Below, one piece after another: positions 1 through 11,394 of a DNA stretch of 64,000 nucleotides (position 1 is its first letter; each line of letters starts with the position of its first letter). Source of the DNA: Holothuria scabra (Eukaryota; Echinodermata; Holothuroidea; Aspidochirotida; Holothuriidae); contig CM074184.1 in NCBI GenBank assembly GCA_037179385.1, forward strand, positions 15,704,001 through 15,768,000, given 5' to 3'. The notes beneath the pieces are model-generated. The model was not told the origin of the DNA. It made no database searches and saw only the letters and a program-made list of their open reading frames with translations. The position numbers and the translations under genes are program-made.

Positions 1-301
1 TGTACCTCTAGTGCTATGGAATTGATTGCCCTACCTAAGTGGATGTAATCGGTTTAAATGTTTCAAGTTTTCCCCTTTGACTTCAGACATGGTTGAGCTT
101 CAGTACTCCTAATCTGGTAATTACATAACCTACAGCACTAGTACTACTGTTTGAGATGGGGAATTGGGGCATTATGGGTAGTACTGTAGGCATTACACCA
201 TTTCATCACTAATACAGTTCATTAGCAGACCTTACCACCTTAGTCAAGTAAATTTTGCTTTGTTTCCATGCACACTTTGTCAAAACTCAACTTAAACCTG
301 T
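1..301. other. AT-rich sequence, nothing recognised
   Basis: No reading frame with coding character, no splice-bounded exon and no clear repeat was seen here. It is unique-looking sequence up to the first small transposon. Confidence 0.5.
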
Positions 302-555
302 TTAAAGGGCAAGAGCAATTACCTCAGCTTGAAGTAGACCATCATTTTTCTTTATTAGCTGTTTACAGACATGTTACAACACTTTTCTCTTCAAATGTAA
401 AATTTGCTAGAAGCAACTGCTCAGTTTGCCTATGTATGCAGTGTCATAAAACATGATGGAAGATACAGTACTTTCATGAGAAATAAGAAGAAAACTGACA
501 TTGTTTGAGCTGTTGCTTTAAAATAAGTTTGGGGCAACTGCTCTTGACCTTTCAA
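302..555 (+). mobile_element. Small inverted-repeat transposon, family A copy 1
   Basis: A 250 bp element whose ends form imperfect inverted repeats: it begins AAAGGGCAAGAGCA and ends TGCTCTTGACCTTT. It shares most of its interior with copies at 624-887, 26213-26475, 39555-39645 (partial) and 45036-45220 (opposite orientation), including a CTTCAAATGT block and an AAAATAAGTTTG block near the right end. It has no coding capacity, so it is a nonautonomous DNA transposon (MITE). The superfamily is not settled; TTAA or TAA at the edges is suggestive only. Confidence 0.75.
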
Positions 556-623
556 AACAGTACCGTAACCATGTGTGCTGATAGCAGGTTAAACCGTTGA
601 AATGCTGAGTGAAGAATTTGGGC

Positions 624-887
624 TTAAAGGTCAGGAGCAGTCATCCCAAACTGAAGAAGTGTACAGTAGACTGTCCAATTGCATGATTGGCTGTTGGGGG
701 TTATGTGGCAATGTTTTTTTTTTTTCTCTCTTCAAATGTGATATTTACCAAAAATAACTGCTTGGTTTACCTTGAATATATGCAATAGTAAAGTAATGAA
801 AGATACTTTGAAGAGAAATAAGATGAAAATTGTGTTATTTAGCTTTTACTTCAAAATAAGTTTGTGGGGACTGCTTCTTACCTTTAA
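624..887 (+). mobile_element. Small inverted-repeat transposon, family A copy 2
   Basis: Second copy of the family, about 70 bp from the first and in the same orientation. Ends are AAAGGTCAGGAGCAGTCATC and GACTGCTTCTTACCTTT. The interior, including GATTGGCTGTTGGG and a TACCTTGAATAT block, matches the copy at 26213 closely. It abuts a separate hAT-like element at 894. Confidence 0.75.
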
Positions 888-893
888 GATTAA

Positions 894-1389
894 CAGGGTT
901 TTTCATTTTTTTTTTAAATCATGATTTCAATCAAATTGGTGTATATTGGATTTTTTTGGTTTTTAAAATCATGATTTTAGTAGGGTTGCCAAGATAATCA
1001 TTCTTCTTATATCGTTATTGCCAGCATTTCCACATTGATGTCTGGATATTGCGCAACTGTACACAAGTCAAGTATGTGAGCTGTTACAGTTGTCATTGTA
1101 TGCATTTTGAAACAACTTATATGATTTTATATCATGTTTTGTGGTTAGTTAAATCCTGTTTTTCATTTCTTGTGATATCATAAATTATTATTTTAGTTTA
1201 TTGACTAAAGACAGTTATGTAAGAGATTTCACAACGGTTTAGTAATTTATTTGATTCTGTTGTGATATTACATCTTATCAAAACAGGAGTCCATATCGTC
1301 AGGGCAAAATTATATCGATGATATCGCAAAATTATGATTATTGTGGCAGTCCTTGATTTTAACAACATGATTTAAATCAAACAACCCTG
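894..1389. mobile_element. Old hAT-like nonautonomous element
   Basis: The segment starts CAGGGTTTTTCATTTT and ends AACAACCCTG, and the two ends are AT-rich inverted repeats containing AAATCATG. The right end read in reverse (CAGGGTTGTTTGATTTAAAT) matches the left end of the element at 49503-51973. CAGGG...CCCTG ends are typical of hAT transposons. No 8 bp duplication could be matched here, so the copy is old or its left end is altered. No protein is encoded. Confidence 0.6.
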
Positions 1390-1754
1390 TTTTTATTACA
1401 ACCTTACTTAAAAAACTTTGAATGGATGCCCATGGGTTCTCCTGTAGAACCCAATGCCCTTTAGAAAAAAGTGAGGCATTTCCAGCTAGCCTACATCACA
1501 AGGCCTTCTGTGCTTAAGTACTTGTACATATCACCATACACCATCTTGTACCTAAGACAATGCAAATTCAGTCTATGCCCCTTTCAGGATATGAAATTTT
1601 TTTATGGTCAGGATCCATTTCAATTGCACACCTTTGTACTAACTTTATGGATTCAGTTTCATTCAATGTCATCAAAAAAAAAAAAGAAAAGGGGGGATGG
1701 AGTTAGAATTCCATACTCAATTATAGGATGCACCATATAGATTTGTAAGTACAG

Positions 1755-1985
1755 ACAACATGGTCAAGTGGTTATAGAGCATACAGCTTGCACTTGGGAA
1801 GTCTGGGCTTTAAGTTCTGGCTGGGTCAAACTGAAGACATTAAAAGTGAAACCTCCTTCCATTGTGATTGGTGCTCACCATAAGTATTAGATGTACTTTA
1901 GGGAAGATAAGCCAGTGAGCTACAACTGGGAAAAAGGCAGTGGCTGTAACTAAAACCAATTAACTCTGCCATAAAACTCCATCTA
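1755..1985 (+). mobile_element. tRNA-derived SINE, degraded
   Basis: The start resembles a tRNA with a polymerase III A box (TGGTCAAGTGG, 1761-1771) and a decayed B box near 1805-1820. The body ends with the block GATAAGCCAGTGAGCTACAA followed by CTGGGAAAAAGGCAGTGGCTG, which recurs at 14690-14825 and, reversed, at 10026-10136. A shared tRNA-like head plus shared body is the signature of a SINE family. Confidence 0.6.
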
Positions 1986-2296
1986 ACAAAATAACCATTG
2001 TACAGTATAGTACAGAAGAGTTATCTAAACAACTCTTCTAATTGTACCCAAGACACCACTAGCTTAGCAACGCTTCCAGAAATATGGTCACACAGTTTGG
2101 TACCTAGGAGAACACCAAGATCCTTTCAGCATGGAATGATCTTGAGGTCATGTCTACCACCGCCAGCATAGTCCCCCATGGCATGGATGGAGTAGATCTA
2201 CCTCTGGCACTTTGCATGGTAAATGTGAAGCTGCCAATTCACTGACCAGTCCAAAACCTTGTCAATTGTCCAAAAACTGACACCTGTTTTTTTTTT

Positions 2297-2656
2297 GACA
2301 ATAGTGTCGAATCGATTGAACATTTGTTTTTCTCTTGTCCTTTGGTTCAACCTCTTTGGAGATTTTTAAAAAATACCCTTGAAAATAGAGGTATCAAGCT
2401 TTTCAATCTGAACAATGTCACAATTTTATTTGGTTTTTAGGGCAACAAAATTTTCAATCTTATATTAATTTTAGTTAAGTATTATATTTTCCTTTCAAAA
2501 CTGAATATAACAAGATTGTCGGTAACTCATTTAAATTATTTCCTCAAAAAGTACTTTGATATTCAGAAATATATTTTAACATTAAAGATGAAAAGAGGGA
2601 TCTGGGAAAGATATTGGCTGCAGTGGTTTAATTTGCTTCAGTTAGAATTTATATGA
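2297..2656 (+). pseudogene. 3' end of an L1/Tx1-like LINE reverse transcriptase ORF
   Basis: Reading from 2297 gives a 119-codon stretch with one internal stop (TAG near 2432) and a terminal TGA. It contains the features that end L1-type ORF2 proteins: the motif SIEHLFFSCPLVQPLW (a degenerate zinc-knuckle region), then ILFGF, a hydrophobic LILVKYYIFLSKL helix and a terminal WERYWLQW stretch. A run of AT-rich sequence with AACAATAAATGCAAAAAATT follows, consistent with the LINE 3' tail. It is a dead, 5'-truncated copy. Clade assignment is from memory of family consensus. Confidence 0.65.
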
Positions 2657-2838
2657 TTGCTTTTTGGTTCCTATTTAAGTTCAATGCTTTTAAAGAATAT
2701 TTTTTTACTATTCCTTTATGTAAACTATGAGGTCCTTGTTTTGTGCTCTTTTGTTATTTGTTTACTAGATTTTTTCTTTAAATTGTTTTGTGCTTTATAG
2801 AGAGAGAAATTAACAATAAATGCAAAAAATTAACCTTG

Positions 2839-3857
2839 TCAATTGCACCTCATAATCCTCAAATTAACCAATTTCTTTATAAAGCTTAATAAAGCATCGT
2901 TGGCAAAGTTCTTGGTCCTGCACACACTTACACTCAGGTATAACATACTGTAAGGCAAATTGATATGCCAAAAATTCAGTTGGCCTACAACATTCCCTTG
3001 AGGTATACCACACTTAACATCAGCCCAATCTGATAAACAGCCCTCAATCCTTACACAAGTGCTGCTTATGATTGGACAGAATAAAACTAATGCTCTCCAG
3101 ACATTTCCCATCAGCAATACCATAGCTTTGTAATGAAGCAGTAATTTCTGATTGTTCACTTCATCAAAAGTTTTCATAAAATAAGTGTAAACCACATCAG
3201 TGTTGAAACTCTCATCTCATCTAATGATTTTGTCCAATCATCAAAAGTACAGTTTCTGAAGTTGGGAAAGACATGACTGGCCTGCTACAAAATCATACCG
3301 ATCTGAAGTAAAATGATTGCTCCGAACTGTATGCTGGACAATACTGTAAAGTTTTTTGTACACATGGATCCAATAGAAAAATTACACATATACTTCAAAG
3401 TCTACAATTTCAACAGTTCTCCCCCCATTTTTTTTTTGCTCAGAGGACTCATTCCCTTCTCGCACATACCTCTCCAACATTTCCTAGGTACAAACTGCCA
3501 CACCTTTTCTTCTCTTCATCCGGCTTTACCATCATGCCTTCTAGATAAATAAGAAACACTAAATAATAACAAGTTCTGTAATTTGTCTAACCAGGGAGTT
3601 GTCAGAGACAGATCCCTTCTGCATACTTCAACTTTCTCTATCCAGAGACTTACAGGCTGTTATGCACAAAGACATAACTCTACATACAAAGGAAAGGGTG
3701 AATTCCATTTGGCCTGGAATTTAAGTAATTTAAACTCTTTCAACTGCCCCAGAACATTTTCCCTATGAATCACAATATTCAAAAGCAGAACACTGTCAAA
3801 TGTAGTTTCAATTAATGGTAATGTGTCCCCATCCTCAAACACATTTCGGAAATACAC
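2839..3857 (-). pseudogene. CR1/Jockey-like LINE reverse transcriptase remnant
   Basis: Two - strand reading frames belong to one decayed reverse transcriptase. The upstream part (3857-3660) carries IVIHRENVLGQLKEFKL, the helix that precedes the palm domain in CR1, L2 and Jockey elements. The downstream part (3195-2839) has FDEVNNQ (palm motif A region), VKCGIPQGNVVG (motif B, usually GVPQGSVLGP) and FANDA in place of the catalytic FADD. The second catalytic aspartate is therefore replaced by asparagine, and the frame between the parts is broken. It lies antisense to the L1-like fragment ending at 2656, so two unrelated LINE fossils sit tail to tail. Confidence 0.72.
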
Positions 3858-4166
3858 CCATTGACTTCAGACTTTTAATTAACCAAATCCTGTATGTCCT
3901 TGAATATGTTACTCCATAAGTCTTTATCTATGGGATATATTAAAGAAAAATATTAACCCATACAGTACAGTTGTTTGTTGTGTTATTATACAGTACTTGC
4001 ATCGCAACACTATGTTCAGCCTGATATACAGATATGCCTTGTTGGTTACATAAATTAATTAAAATGACAATAAATTTACATCAAAAATTAGTTTACAACA
4101 TAATTAATTTTCTGTTTACTGACTTGTAAAGAAATATGCTGGGTGACTATTTTATCCTAACCACAG
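3858..4166. other. SPSB3 upstream region with likely 5' UTR splice acceptor
   Basis: No coding signal. At 4156-4166 the sequence CTAACCACAG just before GCAAGG has the branch point and acceptor character of a splice site 25 bases before the SPSB3 start codon. The first, noncoding exon would then lie further upstream and was not located. Confidence 0.4.
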
Positions 4167-4190
4167 GCAAGGACCAACTTTTGAAGAACC

Positions 4191-4503
4191 ATGAAAAGAA
4201 AAGCAGAAGAAGAGGAGAGAGGACGCAAACGATTAAGAACAAATGATGGTGTTGATGCCCAAAACCATGATGGGGCTGAAGCATCACATCAGCCCTCCAA
4301 TCACAGTGAATCATCAGGTAACCATAGCTCAGATGCTTCAGATACAGAGAGAGATGAAATACTGAGTAGACTGCATTGTTTGTGCACAAGTAGCACATCA
4401 GCCTTACATGGCAGACTTACACATATCCAGCCAATCATCTCAGAACTGCCATTGTTATCATCTACTTTGGAAACAACAGAAGACAGTCTTGGGCAAAAGA
4501 CTA
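4191..4503 (+). CDS. SPSB3: SPSB3 exon 1
   Basis: Codes the start, a basic segment ([15 protein letters not shown]), an acidic serine-rich linker ([11 protein letters not shown]) and the lead-in to the SPRY domain. It ends at ACTA before the donor GTAAGT, leaving one base of a split codon. The N-terminal part is the least conserved region in the family. Confidence 0.9.
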
Positions 4504-7500
4504 GTAAGTTTCTGTAGAAAATTTTCCTGATTAATAAAATATTGATGGGGAACATTTACCGTGGAATGTTCTGTTTCCCTTATTTAAGTTTGAATTAAAT
4601 GCATTTGACTTAGAAATTATTTTTGGGAAAACTGCTGTGTCAAACAAGGAAAGTAAGTGAAATTTAGAGGTAGAATTTTTTTTTTAGTATCATATAAAAT
4701 GCGTGACCATGCATTTCCCATTTCCACAGTTGTTTTGTTTGCCAACTTTGCACATAACTCTTAAATCTAATAACGTTTGATCAGTTAACATGGTGTGACT
4801 TTTATTTGCCATGGGGTAATAGTTATTGTCAGGGGGCATTCCCCATCCCACTGGGAGCTTTTCCATTATTGTTCAGGAATCATAGTAGGTAACCAGTTAT
4901 GTAGATCCCTAGGGTGACCAATGCCCTGGTGGGTTTATGGTCAGATTTAGTATCACTATCAGCATTACCTTCTTGATTATAAAATGAATGTCATTTATCT
5001 AACTGGCAGTTATTGTCAAGTCATTTGTTCTCTTCCACTGCCCATGCTGTCCAGCTAGATAAAGGACTCTTTCCTTATCCCATTTTCACACCTCACCTTC
5101 AACATAAAAGACGTCACTGTCTGAGCTTGTCAGTTGCTGGTATGGCCTGGCCTGGCTACCCCTCCGTCAGTAATGTCTTGTTGATACCCTTTGTTCTGGT
5201 TTCCATGTGTTTACTTAAAAAAACATGTGTATACTCTGTTTAGCCCAGAATTGGTATATGTGTAGGAACTTTATACTGCTTTATGAGGTCTATTTAACAT
5301 AAATTTGCATTGTCTCAGTTCAGAGTCATGAAAGGATACTTAATCCCTTAAGCCCAGGGTTGGTGGTGTTGTACCTGTCATACCCCTTAAGTGGTATGCC
5401 CCAGTAGCACTCTCCAAGCCCCTGACTTAATCCCAACACACAGTCAACAAGGTGGATATGGCAATTGGCCCTCAGTGGCACACATCGCAGTGGGTAGCCG
5501 TAGCACCTATACCATCAGGAACAAATTTCGGGAACAGAATCAGAAATCATATCTCAGGAAAATAAATCAAATGAACCAAACTGGAACTGGAAACCAAAAA
5601 CCAGAACTTTAGGTATATAGGTATAAAATAAGACCATAGTTAGGTTGTATGAGCATGTCCCCTTACTTCACTTTAGCTGAGAATTGAAGTCATCGCCCAT
5701 AATAAGGCCAGCCTGAGTTATTCTCTCATAATTTATACACCTCAAAGCATGTAGACATGACCTCCGTGCAGACAAGATATGAGGTACATCTGTTCTTATC
5801 ATGAAATTTTCCGTCCCTCCAAACATTCACATACAATAATGTTCCTAAACTAGCAAGAAAAAGTACATACACTTGCAGATCAGGATTCTCTCAAAATCAC
5901 AAACCTGATTTTTTTTTTTAAATGCCACCAGTGACAAACATGCAATTATTTTCTTCTGATGTATTATAAATATGTGTGGTCCTTTAGTGGCATACATCTA
6001 GAGTATAGTACAAAGGTTTTCTTCATTAACCTCCACCCCCCTTCAAATTGTGCAATCTTCATTAAACCTGTATTTTAAGAATGTTCAGGATCTTTTTATG
6101 GCAGAAGCAATGTGTTACTTTCTGTTATTTGTTTTTCAGATGTTGATTTTGATTGGGTTTGGGATGATGAAGGCAGAGTGCGATCTTGTGTTCAACTTTC
6201 CAGAAACAAAGCAGAAGTTAGATTCCATAGCAATTACAGCCTAGGCACAGCATCAGCCAGAAGTAATGAACCTCTCACAGAAGGGCAGAATTACTGGGAA
6301 ATTAAAATGGTATCCCCAGTCTATGGTACTGATATGGTGAGTGAACTAGTTATCAGTCTGGACTGTTTGATAGAATAAACCTATAAAATATTGGCTGATT
6401 TGAATGGAATTAAGGCAGTTTATAAGAGGATGACTGGTAAACTTGATGATACTATACTTTTCAAACTTCACAAATTAGTTAAGATATCATCACATTTGTT
6501 GTAACTCTTACCAAAATATAGAAAGATAGAAAGTTGAAGTCCCTGACAAACTCACCAGCCTCAAAAATTAACTTTTTTCGTAAGGGGATGCTAATTGTCT
6601 TGTTTTTGAAAAAAGCTATGAAAATGGAAGGATAGTAATTAAGTATTAAATAAGGCCAATTGCTTTCATAGTGGACATTACTGTAAGTGAACATAAATGC
6701 AGAAGCCCATAAGTTTTTGAAGTAATACCTATATTCAGTGGCATATAAGGACATGAAGTTAATATTGGTGATGTAAATATTGTTAAAACCATGTGAAAGA
6801 ATGAGTATACTGTTGAAGGTGTACAGTTACAAGTGTTGAAACTGAATATTTTTAGTCTTTCTCATTGTTAGCATTCAACCAACAGGTAAAGTGTTTTATC
6901 AGAAGTTACCAAATAAAATAAACCCTGATAAAGATTAAATGCCATAAGTTTTATCTCAATTCATAACATGTATTGAGATATTGTCACACTATCTGGTTAC
7001 TAGCTCTAGCTAAATATCCTTTTCAGCATGGCCATGTTAGGGAGGTTTTACAATTTTGTCATAAAATTTTTTGACACTATCCCATTGCATAACTATGAAG
7101 GGGTCAAAATTTGAACTTGATAGTCTGATAAGTTGATAACTTTAGTTTACATTTTGGCTGTAAAGTATGGAATACAAAAAGGGGAAACTGTATATGTACT
7201 ACATCTAATTATTAACATGTACCACTTCTGAAAATACACGTGGTACTACTGATTGCAAATCTTCTACATCAAATTTCACACGTACTGGTACTCAAAATAG
7301 ATGTGGTACTTGTAATTGCAAATCTACAAGATCTAATTTCACATGTAGGTAGCTTATTTTGCTTTCCTTGTGAAGAAGTCATCCTTCACAATCTACCTTT
7401 CTTTCCTTAAAGGTCAAGCAGCATATAATACAAGTACATTTTTGTTTTGCTTTCTTTCAGATGGTTGGCATTGGTACAAAAAGAGTGGATCTGGATAAAT

Positions 7501-10500
7501 TTATAAATCAATTCTGCTCCATGTTAGGCACTGACAGTGAAGAGGAAAGCTGTGGTCTGTCTTACCTAGGTTATTTTTATCATGGAGGAAGGAAAACTAA
7601 ATTCTGTGAACGTTTTGGTCAAGGAGCTGTCATAGGTGTCCACCTGGACTTATGGAGAGGATCGCTAAGTTATTACAAAAATGGAATTTATTTAGGTAAA
7701 GTTTATTTTCTTCACTTTGTGAATGTATATCTGCCTTTCTTTTCATAGTAGGTCTTGCAGAATTCTGTATTAGAAATATTTCATTCTTTATCTTGGAAAA
7801 TAAATTTGTACTATTCAAATGAGAGACTTTTAGTAATTGTTTGGAAGTTTGTTGTTCCATTTCAATTGCCCCTAAAATGAAAGTGAAGAGGCACATGGGA
7901 AGCTTGGACTAACAAACCAAAATAGTTTCTTTTCAAGATGTTTGTGAAACAAAATCCTGTGAAATACTATTCTGAAACCAATTTTTATGGTCAAAAAGTT
8001 GTTTTTTCATATGCAGTGAAAGATGTATTTTCTCTGAGTACTGTAATTCATAGCTACATTCCAGTCTTGAAAAGTGCTTCTTGTTTATTTGCTTGTCAAC
8101 ATGTGGGGAAATGCAAAGACAGACAGTTTGTGGAGAATATGTATGAGATAAAATTATCAAGTGAGTAGGCCGCATTTTGCTATTTTTCTAGTGAAAGAAT
8201 TGAAAAAGGGTCAACAGTGGTAAACATTGAAGAACATGTTGCCTTTCCTCATTATCTAGGTCTAGGAAGAGGTATAATTTACGTACCAGTTAATTGAGTC
8301 TTCATTTCAGATTGTGCTGTGTTTATTGTGGCAAGATATTTATGTATAGCAAACAGAAATTGGAAAGCAATAAAAAAGTCTCTATGTCCCTCAAATGCAG
8401 TACAAGTACACTCTAATCATCATTACTGACATTGTAATGATCATAACTGGTATCGCACAGTGTAATGCAGACTCCAAAAAAAAATTGTTTAGTGCACTTT
8501 CAGTGTAACAATTACTGTAAAAATGCAAAAATGAGCAGGTTTGTTGGAAAGGAAAAGTCCAAGCTGCTTTGTTTACGTTCGGTTAGGTTAGATGGAGTTT
8601 TACGGCCCAGTTTTCAACCAGTTGGAACCATTTGGTGTACATCACCCTACCCCCCATGGAATCCACCTCATTTTTGACCCATTAATTTTTCAGCTATAAT
8701 GACAATTTCATTTTTTTTTTCAATAATTCAATCATTTGCAGTGTAGAAAGGGAAAGTAAGAAATTCTCATCCGAACCACTCATAAACACTTACCGTCAGC
8801 ACTAGCCGTAGTATGGAAAGTTTTGCAAATCTTCTCAGTCATTCAGTCATATCATCATAACGTTATGTTTATAGTAATCTGATTGGACCAGGACTCCTGG
8901 AGTTGCTGCTGATTGGATAAATCAGTACATAATTTATACTACAAAGAATAGCAGGGTCAATAGCCGCCTTGCGATACTAAAAGTGTACGCTACTGCATTA
9001 TGTGCGATAAAGATTTTGGGCTGCATGTAATGCATACCTATCATCATGTGTGCATGGCTTTCCCTGTACAAATAACTTTCAGCGTTTGCAGAATTTTGTA
9101 ATTAATATCAATTCCAAACGCCCCAAAATAGTTTGTTCACATTATTCTCCCCAAAAGAGAAGTCTTTGAAATTGCATGCAATGTACCACACTGTCTGCTG
9201 TAGCAAAAGAGAGATTCGTGAAAGTATATTACGAAAAGTTAAATTCCACCGTTTCTTTTTATGTTCATCATTAAGAAAATGGTTCCCGCCATGCATACTG
9301 TAGTATCTTGCATTACTGCATGTACTATTACATGTGCACAAAATTAGCGATAGTATGCTGTTTCCAGCACATGTATTACTTTTTAAATAAAGTGGTGCAA
9401 AGCCCATGCTGTATGTACGGAGTTTTAGAAGAAGATTGTCGTCAGTTGATTGTGTGAGGCTCCGCCTACAAGCTTATGAGTGACAGTGATGCATGCCTGC
9501 GTGAGGGATCTACTCTTCCATGTTTTGACAAACTTGGAATGGGCATTGTGAACTGATTTTAGAAAAAAATGCGTTGCGCAGCTTTTTTTTTTATAGAGAT
9601 GATCGTTGTATACCAAATACAGCCCTATATACAGTAGTATCGTTGAAATGTTATGGTGCATGCAGCCATAATACTGCGTGTATATATATGCCAAATGTCA
9701 TACTACCGCTACTATGTACTTTCACTTTTCAGAGCTGAATTTGTAAATCGGACTATCACCCTTATGGTAACTTTTTCAATACTTCCATTTATCTTGTGGG
9801 CTCTAAATTTCTCAAAATGATATTCAGCAGACATCACATGGGTATTGAGTGTGTTCAAAATTGTCACAAATCCATTCCAAATAACAACTTCACAGACTAC
9901 TTTTCAAGTAGAAGATCATTTTTGTGCCAGTCGGAAGCCTTGCATTTTAGGTGTTATACCGGTCGGCAATGTCCAGTGCCAGTTAGTCCCAACCGGCGCC
10001 GACCAGCGTGGTGACCAACCTGGTCAGGTCGTCCACAGCCTTTTTTCCAGTTATGGCTCACTGGCTTGTTTCCCCTACTCTAACCTCCCAACTGCAATTC
10101 TGATGCTCTAACCACTTTACCATGCAGACGGTCTAGCTGCTTTGAGGAATATTAGTGAATTATAAATGAAAGTCGTACGTAGAAGGAGGGAGTTGATAAA
10201 CAGGAGGCAGCCTGTAGCAACCCCACATTCCCTGAATTTTTCCCTTCATCAGGCACCTTCATCAAAACTTTAAGATTCAGTAAAGTAGCAATCGACAGTG
10301 GCAGGTAGATTGCCATCATTTTAAACAAATGGTGGGAATTTTATGATATAGGACTAACCTTGGACTACTGTGTCTGCAGTTTTCATAAAGTGCAAAAAAT
10401 TGTACTCTGACACCAACATAAGTTGGCATGATACCTTTTCACATTTCACATTAGCTGGGTTTGCATTCTGTAAATCAAAGAGGCAAAAGTTGCCCCCATT

Positions 10501-10929
10501 ACCCCCATCCTCTTACTGCTTTTGCCTTACTGTCGATACCAGTGTACCATGCAAAGTGATTATCAAATTTATATCCCTTTTTTTTCAGGTGTTGCATGCA
10601 GTGGTTTAAAGGGCAAAGAATGGTATCCAATGGTCAGCTCAACGGCAGCCAAATCCAGCATGTGTCTAATCAGAACAGCTTCATTTGAATCATCTTTGCA
10701 ATATTTATGCTGCCGAAAGCTAAGGGACTCTGTACCTGCCAAATTTGATGTCCTTAGTGTTGTAGATATGCCCCCCGGACTAAAAAAGTTCCTTAAGAAC
10801 AACTTGTACTGGTTGTTAGGAGCCCACACCAACACAGCAGAAATACAAAAGAAAACAACCGGTACTCAAACTTCAAAAACTACTCAACGAAGAAAACAGT
10901 CTCTACCATTTGGTGTCAAACACAACTGA
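4191..10929 (+). CDS. SPSB3: SPSB3, SPRY domain SOCS box protein 3 (4 coding exons)
   Basis: Joined exons 4191-4503, 6140-6336, 7461-7695 and 10589-10929 give 361 residues; human SPSB3 is of similar length. SPSB proteins are substrate adaptors: the SPRY domain binds the target and the SOCS box binds elongin B/C and cullin 5. The SPRY domain runs from about residue 106 (VDFDWVWDD) through [56 protein letters not shown] and [14 protein letters not shown]. The SOCS box follows, with the BC box [12 protein letters not shown] and the cullin box [12 protein letters not shown]. All junctions have GT/AG sites and matching phases (1, 0, 1). The start is preceded by ACC and begins a lysine/arginine-rich stretch (residues 1-16) that looks like a nuclear localisation signal. 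In mammals SPSB3 directs nuclear cGAS to degradation; whether that holds here is unknown. Confidence 0.95.
4504..6139 (+). other. SPSB3 intron 1
   Basis: GTAAGT donor and TTTGTTTTTCAG acceptor. No second gene was seen inside; short frames near 5013-5612 lack coding character. Confidence 0.8.
6140..6336 (+). CDS. SPSB3: SPSB3 exon 2
   Basis: Codes the first half of the SPRY domain, VDFDWVWDD to SPVYGTDM. It starts after TTTTTCAG in phase 1 and ends at GATATG before GTGAGT in phase 0. The next exon begins with ATGGTT, so the junction reads GTDM-MVGIG as in vertebrate SPSB3. Confidence 0.95.
6337..7460 (+). other. SPSB3 intron 2
   Basis: GTGAGT donor, CTTTCTTTCAG acceptor. Between 7190 and 7345 there is a short imperfect duplication built on the words GTGGTACT, TTGCAAATCT and AATTTCACA. 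Otherwise unremarkable. Confidence 0.75.
7461..7695 (+). CDS. SPSB3: SPSB3 exon 3
   Basis: Codes [14 protein letters not shown] through the central SPRY strands ([35 protein letters not shown]). It ends before GTAAAG with one base carried over, which joins exon 4 to make glycine. An acidic insertion (TDSEEESC) lengthens one loop slightly relative to my recollection of the human protein. Confidence 0.95.
8608..10022. mobile_element. hAT-like nonautonomous element, long copy
   Basis: Its two ends match the two ends of the compact element at 57334-57584. The left end (CAGTTTTCAACCAG, then CCCATGGAATCCACCTCATT) equals the right end of that element in reverse. The right end (AAAATGATCT equivalent near 9915, TTGCATTTTAGGTGTTATACC, closing GGTGACCAACCTG) equals its left end in reverse. 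The middle 1.1 kb is not shared with the short copy and encodes nothing I recognise. No clean 8 bp duplication is left. Confidence 0.65.
10026..10136 (-). mobile_element. tRNA-derived SINE fragment
   Basis: Read on the - strand it begins with a tRNA-like head (GCATGGTAAAGTGGTTAGAG as A-box region, GTTGGGAGGTTAGAGTAGGG in place of the B box) and continues with AACAAGCCAGTGAGCCATAA, the same body block as at 1890-1950 and 14715-14760. Confidence 0.6.
10589..10929 (+). CDS. SPSB3: SPSB3 exon 4 (last)
   Basis: Codes the end of the SPRY domain, the whole SOCS box ([12 protein letters not shown] ... MPPGLKKFL) and a 33-residue basic, threonine-rich tail ending FGVKHN, then TGA at 10927-10929. The acceptor lies at 10587-10588. 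The tail has no recognised motif. Confidence 0.95.
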
Positions 10930-11394
10930 CAAAAGTTCTTATTAGGGAATGTTGCCATCTGTGAAATTCATTATTAGATATGTTTAAAGAAGAAAAAATT
11001 ACAATTATAGCAACAATATCCTGAAAATTTTATCTCAAATAAGAAGCTGTACAAAGCATTTTTGCATTCATAATTTTGGGCGAGGGTTAAAGAAAGGGTT
11101 ATTTGTGCCCAAAGGGTTGCTTTTATACAAACAGACTGCAGTTCATTGTGCATTAAGTTCATTTTAATGTACTCTGCTAGTTAAAGGCAGCCAATCATCA
11201 CTCCAATGTACAATTTTAACCGTAGTCTACCAAAATTCTCAATTGGCATAGCACTTGGCATCAATTTAAAAAAAGAAAAATTGCAGTAGCTCATATCACA
11301 CAGTATGCTCTGAGAGTATTCTAATTACTAGGTATGCTCACCAGGGAATGCCCTGAAACAATTAGCTGGAGTTGTGTCTGGATAAGGTTGAGTT
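10930..11394. other. SPSB3 3' flank
   Basis: Presumed 3' UTR and intergenic DNA. I did not find a canonical AATAAA close to the stop, so the transcript end is not placed. Confidence 0.4.

Larger units (their letters stand above)
7696..10588 (+). other. SPSB3 intron 3 with transposon insertions
   Basis: GTAAAG donor and a TTTTTTTTTCAG acceptor. The intron holds the hAT-like element at 8608-10022 and a SINE fragment at 10026-10136. Frames in 7938-8168 and 9108-9694 show no family motif and are judged noncoding. Confidence 0.7.

Noticed and set aside
5391..5612. 73-codon + strand frame in SPSB3 intron 1
   Set aside because: No homologous segment exists in SPSB3, exons 1 and 2 join in phase without it, and no domain is visible.
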